Of a stretch of 64,000 nucleotides of DNA, positions 41,601 through 52,700 are shown one piece after another. Positions within the stretch are counted from its first letter, which is position 1, and each line of letters begins with the position of its first letter. The notes under the pieces were generated by a model, which saw only the letters and a list, made by a program, of their open reading frames with translations, was not told the origin of the DNA and did no database searches. Where the stretch lies: positions 124,001-188,000 of the forward strand of contig JADJXH010000003.1 in assembly GCA_016715895.1 (NCBI GenBank), read 5' to 3'. Made by a program: the position numbers and the translations under genes. The DNA is from Flavobacteriales bacterium. GTDB lineage: Bacteria; Bacteroidota; Bacteroidia; Flavobacteriales_F; PHOS-HE28.

Positions 41601-44600
41601 TGAAGCACCGCTCGTACACCGTCCCGCGCCTCGTCCTCGCCCTCTTCGGCCTGGTCGCCTTCCTGCGGCCGGCGATGGCCCAGACCAAGGCCTTCTCCCA
41701 GGACCCGGCGGCCTTCCTCCAGGAGGTGAGCGCCCTGCTGATCGAGGCCGATAAGAAGGAGGGCAAGGCCTTCATGGAGACCGTCTTCACCCCCGTGTGG
41801 AACGGCACCTACTACCAGGATGGCCAGCGCAGGCGGGTGATCGACATCGCCAACGCGATGCAGAAGAAACGTTTCGAGGCCTATCCGCACTTCAAGGACT
41901 ACCTGGGTGCGGTGGCGGCCTTCGCCAACGGGGGACGGAGCGCCGCCGAGTTCGATGCGTGGATGACCAGCCTGGACGAACTGGTGAAGAGCGGTCGCAA
42001 GAAGAACTTCAGCAGCTACATCACCATGTGCGCCGGACTGTTCCGGGACCGCACCATCTACGAGAGCGCAAGCACGCGGTGGCAGGCCTCGGGCACCGGC
42101 TTCACCTTCGCCTACGACTCGGTGCCGAAGGTCGTGTTCGAGCGCACCGACCTGCGCTGCTTCGCCAAGGGGGACAGCGCGGTGATCATCGGCACCAGCG
42201 GCACCTACTACCCCACCCAGGAGCTGTGGCGCGGGCGCGCGGGCAAGGTCACCTGGCAGCGCGCGGGCCTCAAGCCCACCGCCACCTTCGCCGAGTGGAA
42301 CGGCCCCTACGAGGTGCGCATGAAGAGCAGCACCTTCGAGGTGGACAGCGTGCAGTTCAACGACCCCTACTTCGAACGTACCCTGTTGGGCCGGCTCACG
42401 GACAAGGTGCTGGCCAATGTGGACGAGGACAACGCGAGCTATCCGCGCTTCGAGAGCTACGACCGCAGGATGAAGATCCGCGACATCGTGGACGGCATCG
42501 ACTTCGAGGGCGGCTTCAGCATGCAGGGCGCCAAGCTGCAGGGCTACGGCACCCGCGAGGAGCCCGCCTACCTCACCTTCTACCGGGAGAAGCGCCCCTT
42601 CATCGTCACCCAGGGCCTCGCCTACAGCATCGAGCCCGAGCGCATCACCAGCGAGGACGTGGGCGTGCGGCTGGTGGTGGACAAGGACAGCATCCATCAC
42701 CCCAGCGTCAGCCTGCGCTACCTGAAGGACAAGAAGCTTCTCACCCTGATCAAGAAGGACGAGGGCCTCAGCAAGGCGCCGTACTACGACACCTACCACC
42801 AGCTCGACATGTACTTCGAGGTGCTCACCTGGAAGCAGGGCGACCCGGTGGTGCAGTTCGGCAATCTGCAGGGCAGCACGCAGGACCGGGCGAGCTTCGA
42901 GAGCTTCAACTACTTCAAGGAGAAGCGGTACATGGCGATGCTCGGCATCGATGCCATCCATCCCCTGGTGCGGCTCAACGATTTCACCAAGCAGGCCAGC
43001 ATGGACTTCTCCGCGCAGGAGTTCGCCAGCGGCACGCGCATGCAGAAGGACCAGGTGGTGCCCCTGCTGATCGACATGGCCAACAAGGGCTACCTCGACT
43101 ACGACCCCGAGACCGAGGATGTGCATGTGAAGCCCCGGCTCAAGCAGCACATCCTGGCCAGCGCCGGCAAGGTGGACTACGACGTGCTGCAGTTCAACAG
43201 CAAGGGGCAGGACGGGGTGAACGCCACCCTGAACCTGCTGAACTGGGACCTGGCGCTGGTGGGCGTATCGCGCATCATCCTCAGCGATTCGCAGGACGTG
43301 CGCATCTTCCCCAGCGAGCAGAAGATCACCATCAAGAAGGGCCGCGACTTCACCTTCGGCGGCATGGTGCAGGCCGGCAAGCTCCAGTACCATGGCAAGG
43401 AGTACTACTTCCACTACGAGCCCTTCACGATGGACCTGCTGAACGTGGACTCGGTGAGCTTCTACGCGGACAGTTTCGAGCCCGACGAGAACGGCGAGAC
43501 CGGCTGGGTGCGGGTGCGGAACGTGCTCGAGCAGGTGAGCGGCACCCTGGAGGTGGATGCGCCCACCAACAAGAGCGGACTGCAGCAGAAGAACTACCCG
43601 CAGTATCCCAAGTTCAACAGCGCCAAGGAGTCCTTCGTCTATTACGACAACCCCCGCATCCAGAAAGGGGTGTACGACCGCGACCGCTTCTACTACCGCA
43701 GCGATCCCTTCCAGCTGGACAGCCTGGACAACTTCACCAACGAGGGCCTGTACTTCCCCGGCACCCTTATCAGCGCCGGCATCTTCCCGGACATCAAGGA
43801 GCCACTGCGCCTGCAGCCGGACTATGCCCTGGGCTTCGTGCGGTCCACCGGCGACGGAGGCATGCCCCTCTATGGCAAGCGCTCCAAGTTCGACAACACC
43901 ATCACCCTCAACTTCAACGGCCTGCAGGGCGACGGCGAGCTGGCCTACCTCACCACCATCGCCAACTCGAAGGCGTTCGTGTTCTGTCCGGACAGCACCT
44001 TCGGTGTGGCGGACACCCTGTTCAACGCCGCAAGCACTGCGGCGCTCAACGTGCCCAGTGTGAAGGGCGGGCAGGTCTTCGTGCGCCTCGAACCCAAGCG
44101 CGAGAACCTCTTCGCCGCCTCCACCCGCGCCCCGATGGTGATGTATGACGGGCAGGCCTACCTGCACGGCCACACGGACCTTGGCCCCAAGGGCATGACC
44201 GGCGCCGGGCTCGTGGACTTCACCAACGCCACCCTGCGCGCGGACCTCTTCGACTTCAAGACGATGCAGCTGCACTCGGACACCAGCGACTTCCGGCTCA
44301 CCGAGGGGGACACGGCCAGCATCGCGTTCCGGACGGACAACGTGAACGCCACCGTGAAGCTTGACGAGCGCCTTGGCGAGTTCGTCAGCAACGGCGACGA
44401 GACCAAGGTGGAGTTCCCGGTGAACCAGTACATCTGCTACATGGACCGCTTCAAGTGGTACATGGACCAGGGCGACATCGAGCTGGAGAGCGACCGCACG
44501 GCCGCGGCCGCCTCCGAGGACCTGCAGCTCTCCGGATCGAACTTCATCAGCATCCGGCCCGACCAGGACTCGCTGGCCTTCATGGCGCCCAAGGCGCGGT

Positions 44601-46054
44601 ACGACCTCAAGCGCCACCTCATCACCGCCAACGACGTGCAGTACATCCAGGTGGCCGATGCCTTGGTGACACCGGACAGCATGCGCGTGCGCATCCGCCG
44701 CAACGCCGAGATGGACCCGCTCACCAACGCGGTGGTCACCGCCAACTTCGTCACCAAGCACCACCGCATCTACGACGCCACGGTGGACATCCGCAAGCGG
44801 CGTGAGTACAGCGCCACCGGGCAGTACGACTACGTCGACGAGAACAAGAAGACCTACACGATCCGCCTGCAGAACGTGAACGTGGACACCGCCTACCAGA
44901 CCTATGCCCGTGGCCGGGTGCTGGAGGACGAGGGCTTCCAGCTGAGCCCCGCGTTCGACTTCTTCGGCGATGTGCTGCTGGAGGCCAGCATCAAGGAGCT
45001 CACCTTCACCGGAAGCACCCGTGTGCAGCATGGATGCCCCGGGTTGGAGCGCAACTGGATGCGCTTCAGCGGCCGCATCGACCCCCTCGAGGTCTTCATC
45101 CCGGTGAGCGATTCGCTGCTGGACGACAAGGGCCAGGCCATCGGCAACGGCGTCTTCCTCACCACGGAGGACCCCTTCACCACCTACGGCACCTTCCTGA
45201 GCCGCAAGCGCGACCGGAAGGACGCCCCGGTGATCAGTGCCCAGGGACTGCTCTTCTTCGACAAGGCGAAGAAGGCCTATGTGGTGAGCAACAAGGAGAA
45301 GATCCGCCAGCGCAGCCTGCCGGGCGACCTGGTGAGCCTGGGCACCGAGGACTGCCTCGTGCAGGGCGACGGCCGCATCCGGCATGGCCTCAACCTGGGC
45401 CGTGTGGCGGTGGACAATGTGGGCTCGCTGCTCCACCGACCGGACAGCACCACGGCCCGTGTGGTGATGATGGCCGACTTCTTCTTCCTGGAGAACGCCC
45501 TGGAGCGCATGACCAGCGAGATGCTCGCCTATCCCGACCAGAAGCAGGTGGACATCACCAAGACCCCGTATGAACGGTCACTGCGCGAAGTGCTCGGCCT
45601 GGAGAAGAGCGACAAGCTCATCAGCGAGCTCAGCCTGAAGGGCGAGATCAAGAAGCTGCCCGACGAACTGGTGAAGGCCATCAACCTCTGCGACGTGAAC
45701 CTCTACTGGGACGAGGTGGAGCAGAGCTGGCTGAGCCGCGGCCCGATCGGCGTGGGCACCGTGCTGAAGAAGCCCGTGTTCCGCTACGTGAAGGGCAAGG
45801 TGGAGCTGCAGCGCAAGCGCAGTGGCGATGCGATGACCATCCTGCTGATGCTCGACGACCAGACCTACTACTTCTTCCAGTACGCGCGTAACTACCTTTA
45901 TGCCTACAGCAGCGACCAGCAGTTCAACACGATGCTGAGCGAACTGAAGGACGACAAACGGGTGCTGGAGAGCAGGAAGGACGAACCGGCCTACCAGTTC
46001 ATCCTCACCAACAAACGCAAGGTGGACGAGTTCCGCGACCGATTCGGGCTTTGA
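41597..46054 (+). CDS. Very large exported protein of unknown function
   Basis: This 1,485-aa product starts at ATG 41597 (MMKHRSYTVPRLVLALFGLV) with a signal peptide ending at PAMAQ. The rest is soluble and acidic, with no membrane segment or sorting domain, and is rich in short beta-like segments separated by charged turns. Examples are VKPRLKQHILASAGKVDYDV, VRIFPSEQKITIKKGRDFTF and KLQYHGKEYYFHYEPF. Internal similarity suggests a long beta-helix or an AsmA-like bridge, but I could not define repeats. Coupling to prmA by ATGA, and plsY 3 bp downstream, point to a housekeeping envelope role. The reading frame has consistent codon use throughout. Confidence 0.78.
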   Translation: MMKHRSYTVPRLVLALFGLVAFLRPAMAQTKAFSQDPAAFLQEVSALLIEADKKEGKAFMETVFTPVWNGTYYQDGQRRRVIDIANAMQKKRFEAYPHFKDYLGAVAAFANGGRSAAEFDAWMTSLDELVKSGRKKNFSSYITMCAGLFRDRTIYESASTRWQASGTGFTFAYDSVPKVVFERTDLRCFAKGDSAVIIGTSGTYYPTQELWRGRAGKVTWQRAGLKPTATFAEWNGPYEVRMKSSTFEVDSVQFNDPYFERTLLGRLTDKVLANVDEDNASYPRFESYDRRMKIRDIVDGIDFEGGFSMQGAKLQGYGTREEPAYLTFYREKRPFIVTQGLAYSIEPERITSEDVGVRLVVDKDSIHHPSVSLRYLKDKKLLTLIKKDEGLSKAPYYDTYHQLDMYFEVLTWKQGDPVVQFGNLQGSTQDRASFESFNYFKEKRYMAMLGIDAIHPLVRLNDFTKQASMDFSAQEFASGTRMQKDQVVPLLIDMANKGYLDYDPETEDVHVKPRLKQHILASAGKVDYDVLQFNSKGQDGVNATLNLLNWDLALVGVSRIILSDSQDVRIFPSEQKITIKKGRDFTFGGMVQAGKLQYHGKEYYFHYEPFTMDLLNVDSVSFYADSFEPDENGETGWVRVRNVLEQVSGTLEVDAPTNKSGLQQKNYPQYPKFNSAKESFVYYDNPRIQKGVYDRDRFYYRSDPFQLDSLDNFTNEGLYFPGTLISAGIFPDIKEPLRLQPDYALGFVRSTGDGGMPLYGKRSKFDNTITLNFNGLQGDGELAYLTTIANSKAFVFCPDSTFGVADTLFNAASTAALNVPSVKGGQVFVRLEPKRENLFAASTRAPMVMYDGQAYLHGHTDLGPKGMTGAGLVDFTNATLRADLFDFKTMQLHSDTSDFRLTEGDTASIAFRTDNVNATVKLDERLGEFVSNGDETKVEFPVNQYICYMDRFKWYMDQGDIELESDRTAAAASEDLQLSGSNFISIRPDQDSLAFMAPKARYDLKRHLITANDVQYIQVADALVTPDSMRVRIRRNAEMDPLTNAVVTANFVTKHHRIYDATVDIRKRREYSATGQYDYVDENKKTYTIRLQNVNVDTAYQTYARGRVLEDEGFQLSPAFDFFGDVLLEASIKELTFTGSTRVQHGCPGLERNWMRFSGRIDPLEVFIPVSDSLLDDKGQAIGNGVFLTTEDPFTTYGTFLSRKRDRKDAPVISAQGLLFFDKAKKAYVVSNKEKIRQRSLPGDLVSLGTEDCLVQGDGRIRHGLNLGRVAVDNVGSLLHRPDSTTARVVMMADFFFLENALERMTSEMLAYPDQKQVDITKTPYERSLREVLGLEKSDKLISELSLKGEIKKLPDELVKAINLCDVNLYWDEVEQSWLSRGPIGVGTVLKKPVFRYVKGKVELQRKRSGDAMTILLMLDDQTYYFFQYARNYLYAYSSDQQFNTMLSELKDDKRVLESRKDEPAYQFILTNKRKVDEFRDRFGL

Positions 46055-46057
46055 ACC

Positions 46058-46708
46058 ATGGACTTCCCCTGGGTGTACGGAGCGTTCAGCGTGGTGCTCG
46101 CCTACCTCATCGGCAGCATCCCCACCGCGGTGTGGTGGGGCCGGGCCTTCCATGGCATCGATGTGCGCGAGCACGGCAGCCGCAACGCGGGCGCCACCAA
46201 CACCTTCCGCGTGCTCGGCCCCCGGGCCGGTGTTCCCGTGCTCCTCATCGACGTGCTCAAGGGCTTCATGCCCGTGCGCGTGCTGCCCAATCTCTCCGGA
46301 TTGGAAGTGGACGGGGAGGCGTGGATGTGGTTCCGCGTGACGCTCGTGCTGGTCACCGTGCTCGGGCACCTCTATCCGGTGTTCGCAGGCTTCCGGGGGG
46401 GCAAGGGCGTGGCCACCTCCCTGGGCGGGGTGCTCGCCGTGCACCCCGGCGCGGCGCTGCTCTGCGTGGGGGCCTTCGCGCTCGTCTTCATCCTGTCCCG
46501 CTACGTCTCGCTCGGGTCGATGACCGCGGCGGTCATCTACCCTCTGGCGGTGGTGCTGGTGTTCCAGGAGACCAGTCCGGTGAAGGTGGGCTTCGCTGTG
46601 GTGCTGTGCCTCATGGTGCTCTACACCCATCGCCAGAACATCGGTCGCCTGTGGCGCGGAGAGGAGAACCGGTTGGACCTGGCCGGACGGAACGCCGGAA
46701 GCCCATGA
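46058..46708 (+). CDS. plsY: Glycerol-3-phosphate acyltransferase PlsY
   Basis: This 216-aa inner-membrane enzyme starts at ATG 46058. It transfers the acyl group from acyl phosphate to glycerol-3-phosphate, the first step of phospholipid synthesis. The three family motifs are present: YLIGSIPTAVWWGR, GSRNAGATNTFRVLG and GHLYPVFAGFRGGKGVATSL. Length and the hydrophobic pattern of five to seven helices are normal. It lies 3 bp after the large exported protein gene. A possible start for the following gene (ATG 46705) overlaps its stop. Confidence 0.95.
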   Translation: MDFPWVYGAFSVVLAYLIGSIPTAVWWGRAFHGIDVREHGSRNAGATNTFRVLGPRAGVPVLLIDVLKGFMPVRVLPNLSGLEVDGEAWMWFRVTLVLVTVLGHLYPVFAGFRGGKGVATSLGGVLAVHPGAALLCVGAFALVFILSRYVSLGSMTAAVIYPLAVVLVFQETSPVKVGFAVVLCLMVLYTHRQNIGRLWRGEENRLDLAGRNAGSP

Positions 46709-46749
46709 AACCGCCGACCCCTCCAAGCGGTATAAGGGCGCGCTCTTCG

Positions 46750-49700
46750 ATGATGACCCGCCTCGCGGTGCTCCCGCTGTGGCTGTGCGCTGCCTTCCTC
46801 GCCCACGGACAGGGCGACAAGCAGTTGCGCGCCAAGGCCGACGCCCTCTTCGCCGAGGAGCGGTTCGCCGAGGCACTGCCCTTGTACTCGCAGCTGGTGA
46901 GCCTGGAGCCCGGCGACCGCCGCCTGAACTATCACTTCGGCACCTGCGTGCTCCACGGCGGCGGCGACCGCGAGAAGGCCGTCGGCTTCCTGAAGTACGC
47001 GGCCGAGGACCCGGCCATGCCGGCGCTCGCCTGGTACTGGCTGGGCCGCGCCTACCACCTCAACTACCGCTTCACCGACGCGCTGAACGCCTACCAGCGG
47101 TTCCGCGGCACCGGGGACACCAAGGCCATCGCCGCCCATCCCGTGGACGGCCTGGAGCAGCAGTGCCGCAACGGCCAGCAGCTCCTCAGCAGCCTCAAGG
47201 AGATCACCGTGAGCAGCAAGGTGGAGGTGGAGGACCGCGAGTTCTTCCGCTACTACGACCTGGAAGGCATCGGCGGCCGCATCGTGGTGACCCCGGATGA
47301 ACTGAAGACGCCCCTGGACAGGAAGTACACCGGCCGTTCGCTCATCTACCTGCCCGACAAGCCCGGCCCCATCTACTTCGGCAGCTACGGCAGGGACGGG
47401 AAGAACGGTCGCGACATCTACCGCACGGAGCTCCTGCCCAACGGCACCTTCGCCGCACCGGTGCGCCTGGCCGGCTTCATCAACACCGACCAGGACGAGG
47501 ACTTCCCCTTCATGCATCCCGATGGGAAGAGCTTCTACTTCGCCAGCAAGGGGCACAACAGCATGGGGGGCTATGACATCTTCAAGAGCACCTACGACCG
47601 GGGGATGGACGCCTTCGGGCGACCGGTGAACCTCGACTTCGCCGTGAACACGCCCGACGAGGACCTGTTCTACATCGTGGACGGGGAGGGCCGGCAGGCC
47701 TGCTTCGCGTCGGCGCGCAGCAGCAGCCAGAACATGCTGCACGTGTACCGCGTCAGTACCGAACAGGTGCCGGTCGTGCTCACCGTGTTGAAGGGCACCT
47801 TCGCCTCGGCCTTCGATCCGGAGGACCGCAAGGCGCACATCGTGGTGGAGGACGGCCTCACCCGCGAGGTGGTCGCCGATGTGCGGACGGACATCAACGG
47901 CACCTACCTGATCAGCCTGCCGCGCAGTGGCCGTTACCGGTTCCTGGTGGAGGCGGGCCCCTCGGGGCGCACCCATGCGGGGATCGTGGAGGTGCCGCGC
48001 AGCGATGGCCCGCGCGCCTATCGCCAGGAACTGAAGCTGGAGGACCAGGGCGGCCAGGAGCGGTTGCTCATCCGCAACTACTTCGAGGAGGCGCTGGAGG
48101 GCGATCTCGTGGCCATGGCTCTCGAGGAGATCAAGCGTCGTGCCCGCCTGGATGTGGGGCAGGCCACGGCCGCACCGCCCGTCGCCCAGGAGGAGGCGCC
48201 GCGCAGCACGGACCAGTTGATGAACGAAGCGGGCTTCACCGGCGACCGCACGGCGGCCTCCGTGGTGGCCGATCTGCAGAAGTCCGCACTGCAGGACGAG
48301 CAGCGGTTGATGGACCTGGCCGATGGTTCAGGCGCCGCCTTCACGCTGGCCCAGGAGGCCGTGCAGGAGGCCGAACGCTCGGCCGCGCTGGCGGACGACC
48401 TGGTGAAGCAGGCGGTGCTGACCACGGACACGGTGGCACGCGACAGGCTGATGCGTGATGCGGCGCTGGCCCGCGCCCGCGCGACCGACGCCAACGCCAA
48501 GGCCCGCGCGGCCATGCGCACCGGGCAGGACCTCGACGCCGAGCGGATGGCCACCGCACAGCGGGCCCAGCGCACGGCCACACTGGCCACCGAACTGGGC
48601 GATGCGCTGAACGCGAAGCAGGCCGAACGCACGCTGCCCCTGCTGGTGAAGGCCCGCGAGCTCGAGGAGGCCGCGAAGGGCTCCGGCGCGACACCCGATC
48701 TGGTGGAGCGGGTGCGGCGCGAGGCCACCGAGAAGGAACTCGAGGCCACACGCGCCATGGCCGCAGCCCGCAGCAAGAGCAGCGAGGAGAGCGAGCTTCG
48801 CGACCGCATCGGCAGGCTCGAACGCGAGCTGGCCACCGCCAAGGGCAAGACCCGCCAGGACGAGATCACGCGGGAGCTCACCGAACAGCGCGAACAGCTC
48901 GGCTACCTGGGGCAGGAGGTCACCAAGGCCTACCAGCGGGCGCGTGCGGCCGAGGAGGAGGTGGCCACGATGCGGACGCGCGGCCAATTGGTGGCGGGCC
49001 TGGTGAAGCGACCCGACCTGCGCCCGGCCGCACAACTGGACGCCTCCGCGGTGGAAGCGCTCGCCGGGCGCATCGCGCAGAACGTGCAGCGCATCGGCGG
49101 CCTGGCGGTGGATGAGCGCTACAGCGGCGCCACGGCCGCGCAGCTGGCCGAGGAGCCCGCAGCCCGGTACGACTGGCGCTTGGACGAGGCCCTCGCCGCA
49201 GCGGAACCACGGGAGGCGACCACGTCGACCTCATCGGAGCGCACGGCGGCCGAGGAGGCCTCGGCGCGCACCATCGCCGCACCCGCAGGACAGCAGCCAC
49301 AGGCCGCGCCCGTGCAAGTGATGCAGCCGGAGGGCATCACCGCCCAGGATGGGGCGGTCCCCGAAGAACGCCCCTCCACCGCTGCAGGAGCCGCGGCGCA
49401 GGAGGTTCCCAGGGAGCAGGCCCCGGACAGGACCGTTCCCCTGTCAGGGAGCGTGACACCGGATGCCGCCGCCGAACAGCCCACGGACGCGATCGCCGCA
49501 GCGACGACTTCAGGCGGTGCCGACGACACGATCGCGGCAGCCCCGGTGCAGCCGCAGGATGCGTCGACCTCTTCCACAGGCGAACCGAAGGTGACGAGCG
49601 ACGGTGCCGTTGGAGCACCGCCGGAGGCGCAGGGGCCGCCCACGCCGCAGCAGATCCGCGAGGAGGTCGTTGCACCCGTGGAAGGGTCGGAGCGGGCGGA

Positions 49701-52700
49701 GACCCAAGAGCCGGCCATGACGAACGAGCAGCAGCGCTTCGTGCTGGAGAACGAAGTCGCCGAACTGCAGCAATTGCGGGCGGCCACGCGCGACCGTCAG
49801 GAGCGTGAACGCGTCACGGCCCGGATCACCCAGGTGCGTACGCGGATCGACAGCCTCGATGCGGCCGTCGCCGCAGCGCGCATCGCTGCGGAGTCCACCA
49901 TCCAGCCGGTCGACAGCCCCGAGGTGGCGGTGGTCGGCGGCACCGCCCTGGACCTGCCGGCGGGGCTTTCCGATGAACAGCTCATCGAACTGCTGACCCC
50001 GGGCCACGCGGCCGATGTGGCCCGCCTGCAGGCCGTCCAGGACCTTGACGAGCGTGTGGCCGCGCTCAGCGATCTGAGCGCGATCCTCGTGGACAGCATC
50101 GACGTGCAGGTGCAGCGGCAGCTGAAGATCATCGAACGCGAACCGTCCCGCTCCGCGGACGTGCTGCCCCGGGTGGACCGGCTGCGGATGCTCAAGGCCG
50201 CCGAGGAGTCCCGCGCCGAACGCCTGCGGTCGGAAGCCATGCGCAGCGATCTGCTGGTCACCGCCGCTCCCGTCTCCGGGATCGATCGTGAGGCCGTGGG
50301 TGGGTCCGCTGCGATGTCCGGCACGGAGGCGGCACGGTACGTGGCCATCGCCGGGCGCCCCACCGCGGTGTACACCAGCAAGTTGGAGGTGAGGTCCGCA
50401 GAGGTGGGCGAGGCCGTGGCCCTGCGTGACAAGGACCTGGCGGAGATGGACCTGCTCCAGGTCCGGATCGACTCCCTGGAGGCGATGCTCGATACGGTGC
50501 AGGGGAAGACCTACGACCGCATCCGCAAGGAGGCCGACCGGGCCATCGACGATCAGCTGATCCTGCGCACGGACATGGGTCAGCGCATGGCCTACATCAC
50601 GCGGGAGGAGCTCAAGGCCGGACGTGACAGCCTGAAGCTCCTGTCCACGAAGGTGGCCCCTCTCGGCCTTGCACCCGATGAGCCGGTGCTTGCCCTTGCC
50701 CGCTCCGAGGAGGGCAGTTCCCGCACCTACGCGGCGGAGGGCGAGCGCCTGCGGAAGCTTGCCGACCGCACGGAGGACATCCTGGCTCGGGACAGCCTCT
50801 ATCGCCTGGCGTACACCGCCGAACTGCAGGCGCTGGCCGCGGTCGATCGGGCCATCACCGCGCAGGCGTACATCACCAGCGAGCGCTTCCTTCGCGGAGA
50901 GCCGCTGACCATGGCGCAGGTGGAGGAGCGCATGTTCGGTGCGCCTGCGACCCTGGCACAGGGAGCCGACCGCGCACGGACCGATGACGGCGCTGGGACG
51001 GCGGTCGTGGCCCCGCAGGAGGAACCGGTGAGCGCGGACGACACGGGGTTGGAGACCGTCCCGCCGACCGAGGCCGTTGCACAATCGGATACGGTGGTGC
51101 GTGCCGGGGGCGCGACCGTGGACACCGCCGACGGGCTGGATGCGCCCTCCACCGAAGGTGCTGTGGAACCGGTGGTCGCCGCCGGGGCGGAGCAAGGCGC
51201 GGATGCCGCCGCTCCGACCCGTTCGGCCCCGCTCGACCCGTCCGGTCAGGTGCGCTACTCCACCTTCCTGGCCAGCGACGCGATGCCCGCCGTGGGCGTG
51301 AGCGAGCTCCTGCTCGAGGATGAGACGGTCCTGCAGGAGCAGGCGAAGGCCGCCCTGGACCGTTCGGCGGATGACCAGCAGCGGTCCATCGCCCTGGCCG
51401 ACCGTGCCGTGGCGGTGCGCGACAGTGCGCTCCTCGCAAGGAAGAAGGTCAGGCCTGAGCTGGAACGGGAGGCCATCCGCCTGCAGACCCTGTCCGACTC
51501 CCTGCATCAGGCCTCCCTGCTCACCGCCGAGGAGGCCCGCGTCCTGGAGCAACGGCAGCGCGATGTGGCCGAGGCCAAGGCGTTCGCCGAGAAGCTGAGG
51601 ACCTACTACTACCTCAGCGGTGAGGAGCATCTGCTCGTGATGGACAACGTGGACCGGAGCCGCTATTTCCAGGCCAAGGTGAAGGCCATGGAACAGCAGG
51701 AGGCCGGCACCAGTGCCGCGGAGGAGTCCGCCGGCATGAAGCAGCTCGCCGAAGCGCTGACGCGAGAGGCGGACGAATTGGAACGCACCGCCCCGTCGGC
51801 CGGCCAGGAGGCCGGGCGGGAGCAGGTGGCCGCACTGCGCGCCCGTTCGATCGTGCTCGCCCAACGGGGAGATTCGCTCAGCGCCGTGGCCCAGCGCCTC
51901 AAGAGCGCGGCCTCGCTCAACGATGGTCAGGCGGCCCTGTACCTGCAGCAGCTGAACATCGACACGGCCTCGGAGATCATGGCCTTGGAACAGCGGACGC
52001 GCCGTGTGGAACCGTTGATGGCGGAGGTGCGTGCGGGTCAGGTCCCCGGACCGGTGAGCGCGCCGACGACAGTTCCAGTGCGCGAGGGCGATCCGGCATC
52101 GGCGGGCACGGCGATGCTTCCGACCGCGCCTTCTATGGCACCTGCCTCCTCGTCCGATGGTGTCCGCGGCCTGGAGGTCACGGCCGAGCCGCTGCGACGC
52201 GATGTGTTCGACATGGCGGCCACCCCGCTGCCCCGCGCCACGCCGATCCCGATGGAGCAGCCGCTGCCGGCCGGCCTGGTCTTCAGTGTGCAGATCGGCG
52301 CCTTCCGCGACCCTGTGCCGCAGCAGGTGTTCAGCGACCTGGCGCCGGTGACCGGCGAACGCACCACCAGCGGGCTGGTGCGCTATACGGCCGGGCTCTT
52401 CACACGCTTCGCGACCGCCGATGAGGCCAAGGTCAGCGTGCGCGGCCGCGGTTATCGGGATGCCTTCGTGGTGGCCTTCTACAACGGCAAGCGGATCACC
52501 CTGGCCGAGGCGCGGCGCCTGGCCCAGGGTGAAGGCGACCTGACCGCCACCACGCCGGCACCACGTCCCATCGCGGAGGGCCCAACCCCGGAAGCCACGC
52601 GACCCGCACCGGTCCCGACGCCCGCACCGGAGGTCACCGTGCAACGACCCTCCGACCTGCAGCCCGCCCCCACGGTTGCTGTCCAGGAACTGGCGAACTA

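Noticed and set aside
41138..45436. 1,432-codon minus-strand frame
   Set aside because: Shadow of the 1,485-aa exported protein; biased to Val, His, Leu and Gly with no domain.
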